DNA of 64,000 bases from Talaromyces rugulosus (Eukaryota > Ascomycota > Eurotiomycetes > Eurotiales > Trichocomaceae): NCBI RefSeq assembly GCF_013368755.1, contig NC_049566.1, positions 3,658,001 through 3,722,000 on the forward strand, given 5' to 3'. A program made the translations under genes and the position numbers. Numbering within the stretch: the first letter of the stretch is position 1; each line of letters opens with the position of its first letter. Shown one piece after another: positions 1-10,068 of the stretch. Under the pieces are notes generated by a model. It searched no databases and was not told where the DNA came from. It saw only the letters and a program-made list of their open reading frames with translations.

Positions 1-3000
1 AGGCCTGTTGGTTATCCTCTCGCTCCCTAATGGCCCCTATAAACGCCAGCAGCGCTGTAGTGGCCTTTGGGTCCTGGAATAGGCGTGCTTCGGGGCACTG
101 CTCGCTATCCTGCAGGGCCTTTACCCCCGCTTCGGCCAAGCCGGCATATAGTTTTTCCCGCTGGTGGCACCACTGTCGACAGTTTGTAAGAAGGTGTCTT
201 ACCGTCTCAGTCCCTCTAGAGCACCCCAAGCAATTAGGGAAGTCTCGGGCCTTAATTCGGTGCAAATAGGCCCCAATTGGTGCGTGGCCAGTCTTGAACT
301 GGTAATATCGCCGCGCTAGGTGCTTGGGGGTGTTCGCCAACATTGGGTCAAGCTTCCATCCCCGGGGGGGATAGTAGGCCTGGCTTGCCCGCTGGGCACG
401 CTTTGCAAGCTTTGCAGCAAGCCAGTTGGCCCTGGCAGCTCTATAAGCTTCGGTACAGGCCCGTTGAGCATGTGCCAGTGAGATGCCCGAGTATTTGCCT
501 GTTCGGGGCTTCCCCGCAGCTTTCTTGGCGGCTTTATCGGCCTCTTCGTTGCCTGGGACCCCCTTATGGCCTGGCACCCAGCATATAGTAACCCTGCGGC
601 CGGTGGCCTGCAGTTCCTTGGCTAGATCATGTGCCCGCAGCGCCAGGGCTTGGCCAGGGCCTGGCTGGGTATGCTGAAGCCTGCCTATAGCGGCTTGAGC
701 ATCGAGAAACACCCTAATTGGCCCTCTAAGATTCTCTGCCAGCGCCCACTCTAGGGCTTCGACTACTCCTATTAGTTCTGCATCAAAGACTTCGAAGCCT
801 GCGCCCAGGGGAGCTAGGCGCGACCTCCAGGGGCCAATAAGTGGCTTATAAGCTACCGCAGCGCCTACGCGCTGATCGTCTAACCTGGAACCGTCTGAGT
901 AAAGGTCAGTGTTCCCTATCCCACTTAGGGGGTCTGAGGCTAATTGCATAGCGGTTTCAGGGGAGTCTATCCTGAAATCTAGTGGTATAGACCTATTACC
1001 AGGCTCTATTGTACGCTCAAAGCCCTGGGAGGGGTCGGCGGTCAAGGCCTCTCGTAGCCTGCGGGCCAGGCCCATGCCCAGCTTCCAGGGGCCTCGGCGG
1101 GTTGGTGTTGCCCAAGCTCGGTCTTCTAGCGGCTGCTCTCCAGGCTGTGCATGGGCGTCTCCCTCCCTAAGCGTTATGGGGAGTATTTCTGCTGCTGGAT
1201 GCCCCTGGGGAAGTCCTAGGAGTCTCAGGGCATACCGCCGCTGTTTACTATCTAATAGGGCCTCTGCTGGTTCCAAAGCTGCCTCCCTTATAAGCGGTCC
1301 TAATGGGGTGGACTTCAGCATGCCTGTGACTGCCCGGGCCTGGTTATTAATTAGGCCCTGCAGTCCTTCTAGGCAGTTCTTTTGCCCATGCCACCAAAGC
1401 TCGGCCCCATAAAGCGCCACTGACTGCGCGGTGGCCTTTTGGATTCGCCATGCCAGGCCTGGGGGGAGCCCCTGGGCCTTGCACAGTGCCCGCACTCGTC
1501 TTTCAGTATTTTGACCTTTTTGCAGGCGGTACTTATAGTGGGCTTTGAGGGTAAGCTTTGGATCTAGTAAGACCCCTAACCACCGGATGGCTGTTGGGGA
1601 GAATGCCACTAAAGCGTCTCCTACCTGCACCCTAGCTTCCTGGACCTGATTTTTATGTTCCCTGCTGGTGGCCCTAGAGAATAGGATGGCCTCTGTCTTT
1701 TTAGGGTCGAATTTGACGCTATTTGCCAGTCCCCACTCAATAGCAGCTTTTGCCGCTGCTTCTAGCTGCCTGCAGATCTCAGAGACCGAGCTTCCCTGGG
1801 CTACCAGGCCTATGTCATCGGCATAGGACAGGGCCTTGATCCCTGGCACCTGCTGTTCCATAGCCTGAAACACACCCCGGATATAGATAAGAAAGAGGAT
1901 TGGGGAGACCGGTGAGCCCTGGGGCAGCCCTGAGTCAATAGGCTGTTCAGGGGCTTTATAACCGTCAATTACGAGGCTGACCCTTCTATTTGTAAGGAAG
2001 GATAAGGTCCACCTTATAAGGTCATTATCCAGGCCTGCAGCTTCCATAGCCTCACTAAGCTTATAGGGGTCAACATGGTCGAAGGCCCCCATAACGTCAA
2101 TAAAGATAGTGCCTGTGAGAAGCTTTTGAGTCCATCCCTCGTGCACTGTTTGCACGAGGCAGGCCACCGCGTCAATAGCCCCACGGCCCCGCCTGCACCC
2201 CATTTGTCCAGGGTGTAAAGCCCCCTGGGCCTCACACCAGTCCGCTATAAGGCCTGCAGCCAGCTTCTCAACAACCTTGCCCAGGCAGCTAAGCAAGCTT
2301 ATCACCCTCCAGGCCTTCACCTGGGTGTAATCAGGCTTCCCTGGCTTCCGAAGTAGGATGCCTTTAGCGGTCTTCCAGGCCCCTGGGTGTACCCCAAGCC
2401 GAAAGCACTGCCTAGCCATCCCTATGATTCGGGGTGAGTCTAGTGCCCAGAGTAGCCGGCATGCTTTAAAATTGAGCCTGTCGGCCCCCGGAGCTTTCTT
2501 AATGCTCTGGCTGAATAGGGCCTGATGCACCCGCTCTGGCGTTATAAGCATGTGGGCCTGTCCACCTGGCAGCTCCCCAGGAGGGGAGCTACGGGGGGCG
2601 TTAGGAAATGCCATTTCCCTGATTAGGGCTTCTTTATCGGCCATGGTAGTGGCAGGGGGAGCCCCTAGATCCGGGCCTTGGAGTGCTGGGGTGGTGGGAT
2701 TAGTCCGTGGCTTAGTGTACTGTAGGGCTATCCAACACCTATTAGGATCTCCTGGAGAAGGCTTTTCCAGGCCATCCCTAGGGCCTTTGGGAAAAGGGTT
2801 CCCAGTGGGGTTAGAACCTTTTTTCCACTCTTCCTTCCCCCCAGGGCCTCCCTCAGCAAGGAAGGCCTCCCAGCAGGTCCTTTTAGCCGCCTTTATTTCA
2901 TGGTAATAAGCGGTTCTTGCAGCCTTGAATTCGGTGTCGGTACAGGCATGGGCCTGCCACCGCTTGCGGGCTGCAGCCCATAAGCTCCGGGCTTGCCGCA

Positions 3001-3976
3001 GCTCTGGCTTCCACCACCGCTTAGAGCGTGCACAAAGCCGTACTGCTTTGGCATGCCTATCGAGTACGCTGGTTAGGGTGTCCTGCACCCAATTGGCCTC
3101 TCTAGCAAGGTCTTCCTCGGTGCATTGATCACTAAGAGGGGGGTGGCCTACAGCCTCTGAGGCCCAAGCTGCTGTGGCCAGCTTTAGGGCTTCCTCGTTT
3201 ACCTGCAGAGCTTCTATCTGCCACCCAGTAATCTCCCCGGAGATTCCTCCTGGGGGGGGTTCTAGGGCTTCCCAGGCTAGGACGATAAGCTCATGGTCAG
3301 ATGTTGTAGGCTTATCCTTATCCACCTCCCAGGCTTGCAGAGGCCCTAGGGTTGGCGAGGATAACGCTAAATCAATAATTGACACCCCCTCGGTCTTCTT
3401 ATAGCGTGTGGCCTCCCCCAGTGGGTTATTAACATATAGTGAGTGCCGCTCTATAAGCTGTTCCAAGGGCTCAGCGTTAACCCGGCCCTTGGCCAGTGGG
3501 TTCCACGAAGGGCTATGGGCGTTGAAATCACCCACTAATAGGCACCTACCCACTATAAGCAGGTCCCAGTCTGCGTCCTCGATGGCCCGGCGTCGTCTAG
3601 GGAAGGCCCCTTGCCACCGGTAACTGGCCCCAATCCACACATCATAGCAGTTGACTATTCTAGTGCGTCGGGGGGCATGCCCGCTAATTATTGGTGCTTC
3701 CCATATGTCCAGGGCCTGTAAATAGGGGTGGTCTACTAAATCAGTGCGGTTCTCGACCCTAACCGCTCCTATAAGGTCTTTACGGATGGCCATAAGCACC
3801 CGTTGATCCCGCTTCTCCCCCCCTGGCCAGTACAGCAGATAGCCTGGGTGGGAGAAGTCATAGGCAATATAAGGCTCTTGCAGGCATATAATGCCTATTT
3901 GCCGCTCTATCCCCGCTTCTAGAGTCCCTAAGGTTGCGGGGTAGGTACGGCCGCAATTATGTTGAATAATCAACAT
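1..3976 (-). CDS. LINE ORF2: endonuclease / reverse transcriptase / RNase H (partial, open to edge)
   Basis: Polyprotein for target-primed reverse transcription. I checked the frame codon by codon and found no stop in 1325 codons. An apurinic-type endonuclease starts at the N-terminus, with the LQEPY motif at residues 32-36. The reverse transcriptase has its catalytic YADD near residue 718 (positions 1814-1825). An RNase H domain begins near residue 1025 with YSDGSR. A CX2CX8HX4C finger lies near residue 1250 (about 178-240). The ATG at 3974-3976 lies inside the last codons of ORF1 (20-nt overlap, different frame), so translation probably depends on reinitiation or coupling. Copy 2 gives a full length of 1349 residues; about 24 C-terminal residues lie outside the window. 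Confidence 0.92.
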   Translation of the reverse strand, partial: MLIIQHNCGRTYPATLGTLEAGIERQIGIICLQEPYIAYDFSHPGYLLYWPGGEKRDQRVLMAIRKDLIGAVRVENRTDLVDHPYLQALDIWEAPIISGHAPRRTRIVNCYDVWIGASYRWQGAFPRRRRAIEDADWDLLIVGRCLLVGDFNAHSPSWNPLAKGRVNAEPLEQLIERHSLYVNNPLGEATRYKKTEGVSIIDLALSSPTLGPLQAWEVDKDKPTTSDHELIVLAWEALEPPPGGISGEITGWQIEALQVNEEALKLATAAWASEAVGHPPLSDQCTEEDLAREANWVQDTLTSVLDRHAKAVRLCARSKRWWKPELRQARSLWAAARKRWQAHACTDTEFKAARTAYYHEIKAAKRTCWEAFLAEGGPGGKEEWKKGSNPTGNPFPKGPRDGLEKPSPGDPNRCWIALQYTKPRTNPTTPALQGPDLGAPPATTMADKEALIREMAFPNAPRSSPPGELPGGQAHMLITPERVHQALFSQSIKKAPGADRLNFKACRLLWALDSPRIIGMARQCFRLGVHPGAWKTAKGILLRKPGKPDYTQVKAWRVISLLSCLGKVVEKLAAGLIADWCEAQGALHPGQMGCRRGRGAIDAVACLVQTVHEGWTQKLLTGTIFIDVMGAFDHVDPYKLSEAMEAAGLDNDLIRWTLSFLTNRRVSLVIDGYKAPEQPIDSGLPQGSPVSPILFLIYIRGVFQAMEQQVPGIKALSYADDIGLVAQGSSVSEICRQLEAAAKAAIEWGLANSVKFDPKKTEAILFSRATSREHKNQVQEARVQVGDALVAFSPTAIRWLGVLLDPKLTLKAHYKYRLQKGQNTERRVRALCKAQGLPPGLAWRIQKATAQSVALYGAELWWHGQKNCLEGLQGLINNQARAVTGMLKSTPLGPLIREAALEPAEALLDSKQRRYALRLLGLPQGHPAAEILPITLREGDAHAQPGEQPLEDRAWATPTRRGPWKLGMGLARRLREALTADPSQGFERTIEPGNRSIPLDFRIDSPETAMQLASDPLSGIGNTDLYSDGSRLDDQRVGAAVAYKPLIGPWRSRLAPLGAGFEVFDAELIGVVEALEWALAENLRGPIRVFLDAQAAIGRLQHTQPGPGQALALRAHDLAKELQATGRRVTICWVPGHKGVPGNEEADKAAKKAAGKPRTGKYSGISLAHAQRACTEAYRAARANWLAAKLAKRAQRASQAYYPPRGWKLDPMLANTPKHLARRYYQFKTGHAPIGAYLHRIKARDFPNCLGCSRGTETVRHLLTNCRQWCHQREKLYAGLAEAGVKALQDSEQCPEARLFQDPKATTALLAFIGAIREREDNQQA

Positions 3977-5888
3977 TAATAGGGGCTGCAGCTCCAGGCG
4001 TTGGTGTTGGACACGGGGATGAGTACGGTAGGGGTGATGTCCCTGGGGCATCTTCCATAGCGTCATCGACCTCCCTAAGCTTTGGGGCTTGGGGGGCGTC
4101 CTGGGTAGTGGTTGGGGGAGAAGCCTCCTCAGCAACGCCTTCCCATTCAGTCCATTCAGGGGGGGGAGGGGGCATAACGACCTCTACGCCAGGGAAGCGC
4201 TTATGGAGTCGCCGGCGGGCCTCCCGAAGCTTGGGGCACCCCGGGGAATCAGCCTGGTGCTTCCCCCCACAGTTGCCGCATTTAGTGGGTGCATGCAGGC
4301 ATGGGTGGCCTGTTTGGGCCCTGCAGTCTAGCACGTTGCAGGTGTGCTCTTGGGCTTCATGGGCGCCAGCACACACGGTGCAGAGTGGTGGTCGGGTGCC
4401 GCAGCCTCTATAAGTTCGGTGGCCAATGCCGCAGCATCGGGTGCAAACGGTGTCTTTACCCACTTCGTGATAGGGGCTGGTAGGGTGCCTGTTGCCCCCG
4501 AAGCGTACGCCCCGGGCGAGTAGCCTGCGGGCGTCATCTAGGCCTCCTACTGTTATAACGATAGTAGAGAAACGCTGCTTATTAGTCTGGATAGCCGCTA
4601 TCGGCTTGATCCAGGTAGGGTTTCTCATTAGGGTGCATGTGCCCCCTAATTCAATTTCTTCCCTGGCTAGGCCTAGCCCTGAGGCGCTATAGCGGGCTAC
4701 CGGCACCGCATGCACCTTAATCTTGTGCCACTGTTGGTCTGCTTCCACTGAGATGACTGCGGGGTCGACCCGGTGGCAGGCAGCCACTAATAGGTCCTTA
4801 TAGGCTGGTAATAGCGAGCCTACGGTGCTTCCTTGGTCCAATAGGGCTGAGATAGCCCCTGATTCGGTGTAATTGGCGTCTATTACCCTGGCGAAGTTCG
4901 GGAAGCCTGCCTGGGCTAGGCAGCGGTTAAGCTGCAAGATGACATCGGCTTTAGACTTTCTAGGGGCGGTGCGGCCATTTTCACGCCTAAATATAAGCCT
5001 GCGGTCTCCCTTGTTGCTTCCGCGAATAGGCTTCAGGCTCCCTGGGTCCATTTGGACTTTTGGGGGCTGGTTCGGGGAGTAAGCCCGTTTTTTTGTAACG
5101 ATTTGCCACTCCTGGGCATTGCTGGCCGCTATATCGGCCCACTGGGGGCCTGCTGCGGGCTTCACCCCAGGGGGTGGTTTTGATATCGGGGGTGAGGCTC
5201 TGCGTGGCTCTATGGGCTTAGCGGCCCTATTCGGGTTAGCTTGGGGGCCATGGGCGACCTCTGCAAACGTCGTCCCCTGGGATGGCAGAGGCTGTCGTGG
5301 GCCCTGGCGGTCGCCCCCTGACGATAGGGGCTTTAGGGGGTGGTTTGGGGCGTTCGGGGAGGCCTGTTGAGCTTCTAGGGTTGAGAAACGGCGCTCCAGA
5401 GCGCCCAATTGGCCTGTGAGGCGCTGCTCCATAGCCTCTACCAGAGAGGTCATATAGGCCTTCATAGCGGCCATCTCCGCGTGCAGCGCGCTATTGCTGC
5501 TTGCAAAGTGGCCTAATAAGGCCTGTTCCATGTCCTTGTAGGCTGGGCCGATTAGGGCCTTCATGGGGGCTCTTTCTGCCCCGTCAGGGCTGTGTTCCTG
5601 TAGTCTCTTCCCTAGAGTTTTAGGTGCTTCCTGGGAGCCTGGCACGCTGCTTAGGGGGGGAAACAACTCCCTAGGGTTGATTTCCAGGCTAGGCAAGAAG
5701 CCCTCGCTCTGAGGGACTGTTGCACTTGCCTCGGGGGGCGCTGGTGGTGCTGTCCCCGCTGGGGTGCCTATATAGGCCCCTACGGGGTTCACCAGACCTA
5801 GCGCCTGCCCCCCTGGGTCTAGGGGGTGGTTGTCGATATTGGGGAGTCCAGGGGCCATAGCGAAGCCCTGGATGCCTTCCAGTAGCAC
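3957..5888 (-). CDS. LINE ORF1: Gag-like RNA-binding protein
   Basis: A 643-residue protein with the usual layout of Tad1-like ORF1. The N-terminal half is rich in Pro, Gly and Ala. A short helical stretch near residues 115-170 (many Leu, Met, Glu) could be a coiled coil. Three cysteine/histidine knuckles lie near residues 480-550, including CTRCCGIGHRTYRGC, one beginning CTVC and one beginning CGNC. Such proteins package element RNA with ORF2 protein. The ATG at 5886-5888 lies 38 bp from the element 5' end, and its context is the same in copy 2. The stop overlaps the start of ORF2. No damage is seen. The whole plus strand opposite it also stays open in places, giving shadow ORFs that I do not count. 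Confidence 0.92.
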   Translation of the reverse strand: MLLEGIQGFAMAPGLPNIDNHPLDPGGQALGLVNPVGAYIGTPAGTAPPAPPEASATVPQSEGFLPSLEINPRELFPPLSSVPGSQEAPKTLGKRLQEHSPDGAERAPMKALIGPAYKDMEQALLGHFASSNSALHAEMAAMKAYMTSLVEAMEQRLTGQLGALERRFSTLEAQQASPNAPNHPLKPLSSGGDRQGPRQPLPSQGTTFAEVAHGPQANPNRAAKPIEPRRASPPISKPPPGVKPAAGPQWADIAASNAQEWQIVTKKRAYSPNQPPKVQMDPGSLKPIRGSNKGDRRLIFRRENGRTAPRKSKADVILQLNRCLAQAGFPNFARVIDANYTESGAISALLDQGSTVGSLLPAYKDLLVAACHRVDPAVISVEADQQWHKIKVHAVPVARYSASGLGLAREEIELGGTCTLMRNPTWIKPIAAIQTNKQRFSTIVITVGGLDDARRLLARGVRFGGNRHPTSPYHEVGKDTVCTRCCGIGHRTYRGCGTRPPLCTVCAGAHEAQEHTCNVLDCRAQTGHPCLHAPTKCGNCGGKHQADSPGCPKLREARRRLHKRFPGVEVVMPPPPPEWTEWEGVAEEASPPTTTQDAPQAPKLREVDDAMEDAPGTSPLPYSSPCPTPTPGAAAPINVDYST

Positions 5889-5926
5889 TGAATTTCAAAA
5901 GGTTGATTTTTGATTTTCCCGGCGGG

Positions 5927-6687
5927 CTATTTCTTTAATAATAATTATAGTTTCTTCTATCTTGATAGTTATAGTAATAAAATAATATCCCTTTTTATAT
6001 CTTTTAAGGTATTATTTCTATAATAGAATAATTTTAATCTAATTTTTATTGGTATAAATGACTTATTCTTTATAGTATAGATATTTTTTTATATAGTATT
6101 AGTCAGTTTCAATACTATTATAGAAAAGATATTAGATTTCTTCTATATAATATTAATATTCGTTCTAATCTTTTAAATAGTCTAGAATAGATTAATAGAT
6201 AATTATTAGTACTATTAGCTTCTATTTTTTTTTTTTTTTTTCTTTAAAATAAGTCAGATATTTTGACTTATAGTATTGCATCTAGTATATCTTCTTATGA
6301 TAATATTTTTTATATTATAGATAGTATATATATAAATATCTTTTAATATATCTAAATATTAGATAATATAACTATATTCTTTTAGTAAATAAGATATATT
6401 TAAATTTATTTATAAATATAATATTCTTTTTTCTATATATATTATATTTATAAAATATCTACTTATAGTATTTTTTGTATTTAAGAATATATTATTAGTA
6501 TATTTAAATAAAGTCTTTTTAATATACTAGTTTAAATAGTTTATAACTATATTCTTATTTTAGTTCTTTATAATTAATTTTAAGGAATTCCTCTATTATT
6601 TTAAAGTCTTTATTATCTATTTCTAATTCTTCTTTGCTTGTTTCTAGAGTCTTAATTTTTATTCTTAGAACTATTATACTAATTCAA
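5927..6687. other. AT-rich spacer between two head-to-head LINE 5' ends
   Basis: 761 bp of very AT-rich sequence, including a T-run near 6222-6241, bounded on both sides by the LINE 5' end motif CCCGCCGGG. No ORF, LTR or RNA gene is recognisable. It is probably older repeat DNA degraded by RIP, into which both LINEs inserted or which lay between them after an inversion. Confidence 0.6.
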
Positions 6688-6725
6688 CCCGCCGGGAAAA
6701 TCAAAAATCAACCTTTTGAAATTCA

Positions 6726-8657
6726 ATGCTACTGGAAGGCATCCAGAGCTTCGCTATGGCCCCTGGACTCCCTAATATCGACAACCACCCCCTAGACCCA
6801 GGGGGGCAGGCGCTAGGTCTGGTGAACCCCGTAGGGGCCTATATAGACACCCCAGCGGGGACAGCACCACCAGCGTCCCCTAAGGCAAGTGCAACAGTCC
6901 CTCAGAGCGAGGGCTTCTTGCCTAGCCTGGAAATCAACTCTAGAGAGTTGTTTTCCCCTCTAAGTAGTGTGCTAGGCTCCCAGGAAGCACCTAAAACTCT
7001 AGGGAAGAGACTACAGGAACATAGCCCTAATAAGGCAGAAAGAGCTCCTATGAAGGCCTTAATTGGCCTAGTCTACAAAGACATAAAACAGGCCTTATTA
7101 GACCACTTTGTAAGCAGTAATAGTACACTATATATAGAGATAGCCGCTATAAAGGCCTATATAACCTCTTTGATAGAGGCTATAAAGCAGCGTCTTATAG
7201 GCTAATTAGGCGCTCTAGAGCGTTGTTTCTTAATCTTAAAAGCTCAATAAGCCTCCTTGAACGCCCCAAACCACCCCCTAAAGTTTTTATCGTCAAAGGG
7301 CGACCACTAGGGCCCATGACAGTCTCTACCATCCTAGAAGATGATATTTATAGAGATCACCTATGGCCTCTAAGCTAATCTGAATAGAGCTACTAAGCCT
7401 ATAGAGCCACGCAGAGCCTTACCTCTGATATTAAAACCACTCTCTAAGATAAAGCCTGCAGCAGGCCCCTAGTGGGCCAATATAGTGGCTAGCAATGTCT
7501 AGGAGTGGCAAATTATTACAAAAAAATAGGCTTACTCCCTGAACCAGCCTTTAAAAGTCTAAATGGATCTAAGAAGCCTGAAGCCTATTTGTAGAAGCAA
7601 TAAAAAAGACTACAGGCTTATATTTAGACGTGAAAATGGCCACACTGCCTTTAGAAAGTCTAAAGCTAATGTTATCTTGCAGCTTAACCGCTGCCTAGCC
7701 CAGATAGGCTTCCTGAACTTTACCAGGATAATAGACGCTAATTACACTGAATTAGGGGCTATCTCAGCCCTATTAAACTAAGGAAGCACTGTAGGCTCAT
7801 TATTACTAGCTTATAAGGACCTATTAGTGGCTGTCTGCTATTGGATTGACCCTATAGTCATCTTAGTGGAAGTAGACCAATAATGGCACAAGATTAAAGT
7901 GCATGCAGTGCTAGTAGCCTGCTATAGCGTCTTAGGGCTAGATCTAGCTAGAGAAGAAATTAAATTAGAGGGTATATGCACTCTAATAAAAAACCTTATC
8001 TAGATTAAGCTAATAGTAGCTATCTAGACTAATAAACAGCGTTTCTTTACTATTGTTATAACAGTAGGAGGCCTAAATGACGCCTGTAGGCTACTCACCC
8101 AGGGTGTATGCTTTGGAGACAACAGGCACCCTACCAGTCTCTATCATGAAGTAGGTAAAGATACTGTTTGCATCTGATGCTACAGCATTAGTTACTGAAC
8201 TTATAGAGGCTATAGCACCTGATTACCACTCTGTACTGTGTGTACTGGTGTCTATGAAGCCTAAGAGTATATCTGCAACATACTAGACTATAGGGCCTAA
8301 ACAGGCCATCTATGTCTGTATGCACCCATTAAATGCAGTAACTATAGAGGGAAGCACTAGGCTGATTCCCTGGGGTGCTCTAAGCTTTGGAAGGTCTGCC
8401 GGCGACTCTATAAGTGTTTTCCTGGTATAGAGGTTGTTATGCCTCCTTCCTCTCCTGAATAGACTGAATAGAAAGATGTTGTTGAGGAGGCTTCTTCTTT
8501 AACCACTATTTAGGATGTTCTCTAAGCCCTAAAGCTTAGGGAGGTTGATGATGCTATAGAAGATGCCCTAGGGATATTATCTCTACCGTATTCATCCCCG
8601 TGTCTAATATTAATGCCTGGAGCTGCAGCCTCTATTAATGTTGATTATTTAATATAA
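6726..8657 (+). pseudogene. RIP-killed LINE ORF1 (copy 2)
   Basis: From ATG at 6726 to the original stop at 8655-8657 the length is 1932 nt, exactly the length of intact ORF1 in copy 1. The first 159 codons are still open, ending at a TAA at 7203-7205 that was CAA/CAG. Many further stops follow. Zinc-knuckle cysteines have partly become tyrosines through TGT/TGC to TAT/TAC changes. It cannot make a functional protein. Confidence 0.9.
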
Positions 8658-9456
8658 TTGCGGCTGTACTTATCCTATAATCTTAGGGGCTCTAGAAGTG
8701 GGGATAAAGTGGTAAATAGGTATTATATGCTTGCAAGAGCTTTATATTACTTATAACTTTTTCTACCTAGGCTATCTACTGTACTGGCCAGGGGAGGAGA
8801 AGTGGGATTAATAGGTGCTTATGGCTATCCATAAAGACCTTATAGGGGCAGTTAGGGTCGAGAACTGTACTGATTTAGTAGACTACCCCTATTTACAGGC
8901 TCTGGACATATGGGAAGTATTAATAATTAGCGGGCATGCCTCCTAATGCACTAGAATAGTCAACTGCTATGATGTGTGGATTGGGGCTAGTTACTGATGG
9001 TAAGGGGCCTTTCCTAGACAACGCCAGGCTATTGAGGACGCAGACTAGGACCTATTTATAGTGAATAGATGCCTATTAGTGGGTGATTTTAATATTTATA
9101 GCTCTTTGTGGAACCTACTGGCCAAGGGCTGGGTTAACGCTGAGCCCTTGGAATAGCTTATAGAGCGGCACTCACTATATGTTAATAACCCACTAGGGGA
9201 GGCCATATGCTATAAGAAGACTGAGGGGGTGTTAATTATTGATTTAGCGTTATCTTTGCTAACCCTAGGGCCTCTGTAAGCCTGGGAGATGGATAAGGAT
9301 AAGCCTACAACATCTGACTATGAGCTTATTGTTCTAGCCTGGAAAGCCTTAGAACCCCCTCTAGGAGGAATCTCTAGGGAGATTACTAGGTAGCAGATAG
9401 AAGCTTTATAGATAAATAAAGAAGCCTTAAAGCTGACTACAGTAGCTTAGGCCTTA

Positions 9457-10068
9457 TGTCAATCGTTTCAACAACTCGTCACCAAGATGTGAATCGGGGT
9501 GGGTATTCTGCTAACAGAAGGCAAGATGAGAAGTTTGTGTAAGGCAATCCTAGAATAAGTAGAGTACTATCGCAATGATAGGCTGCAAAGTATGTTGAAG
9601 AGTAATAGTAGTATGCTATTTGCTTGAGAGAATAAAACACAATAAGCTAGATACATGATGGTAAATGAGTGTCCTTATATAGCTGATCCTAAACATAGCG
9701 AGCATAGTCAAGCTCTGCTTGACTATGTCAGTACATAGTTCCTTAGCATAGTCTCACTATGTTGACTATGCAGTCACGTGCCTAAGTCCGTAAGGTGGGT
9801 CTTTTCGTATGGAGACTCTTTTCGCGTGGAGATCCTTTCCGTACGGGATCTCTTTTCGTACGGAGTCTGTTTTCGTATGGAAACCATTTCCATACGACAC
9901 AGGCTTCCGTTCGATGAGTCATTCCATGCGGGAGTATAAGTGTAGGCGTTTCTTCCTTCTCGGGTACAATCAGAGATTCTACCCCACGAGAATATCCAAT
10001 AACCTTTGCTTATGTAACTAGCGTCCGCTGTCACATCTATTGGCTGAGCGTTATCGATTCTTATGACA
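9457..10068 (-). mobile_element. Solo LTR of a Copia-like family, inserted in LINE copy 2
   Basis: 612 bp with termini TGTCA...TGACA flanked by the 5-bp duplication CCTTA (9452-9456 and 10,069-10,073), inserted inside LINE ORF2. The LINE reading resumes exactly after it. Sense orientation is inferred as minus: in that direction it shows a CCAAT box near its start and a TATATAAGG box upstream of a pyrimidine-rich R/U5-like end. A second copy lies at 16,309-16,920. It keeps CpG-rich sequence and is little mutated, so it arrived after the surrounding LINE was RIP-mutated. No internal region is present, so it is a solo LTR left by LTR-LTR recombination. Assignment to Copia is tentative. Confidence 0.82.
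9800..9898. repeat. Short tandem repeats in the solo LTR U3
   Basis: About six imperfect copies of a 16-17 bp unit centred on TTTTCGTACGGAGA, each containing the near-palindrome CGTACG or its variants CGTATGG and CGCGTGG. They lie between the LTR's CCAAT-like and TATA-like boxes, the normal place for U3 enhancer repeats. The LTR copy at 16,309-16,920 has the same array with RIP-type changes. Confidence 0.75.

Larger units (their letters stand above)
1..5926 (-). mobile_element. Tad1-type LINE, copy 1, apparently intact, cut by left edge
   Basis: Non-LTR retrotransposon read on the minus strand. The 5' end is the palindromic CCCGCCGGG at 5918-5926, which is also the 5' end of copy 2 at 6688, so this is the true element start. 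It carries ORF1 (nucleic-acid binding) followed by overlapping ORF2 (endonuclease, reverse transcriptase, RNase H). Neither ORF shows a stop in the window. GC content is high and codons are undamaged, unlike the two related copies in the window. Comparison with copy 2 places the ORF2 stop about 74 bp beyond the left edge, followed by roughly 290 bp of 3' UTR and tail. It is therefore a candidate active element. Assignment to the Tad1 clade rests on domain order plus the fungal host. Confidence 0.93.

Noticed and set aside
30..5370. Plus-strand frames such as 909-1412, 2550-2906, 4108-4413 and 5119-5370
   Set aside because: They lie opposite intact LINE ORF1/ORF2 on the minus strand, have no domain, and exist because of the GC-rich coding strand.
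9774..10034. Overlapping frames of 70-86 codons on both strands
   Set aside because: They lie inside the solo LTR and follow its short tandem repeats; no protein family.
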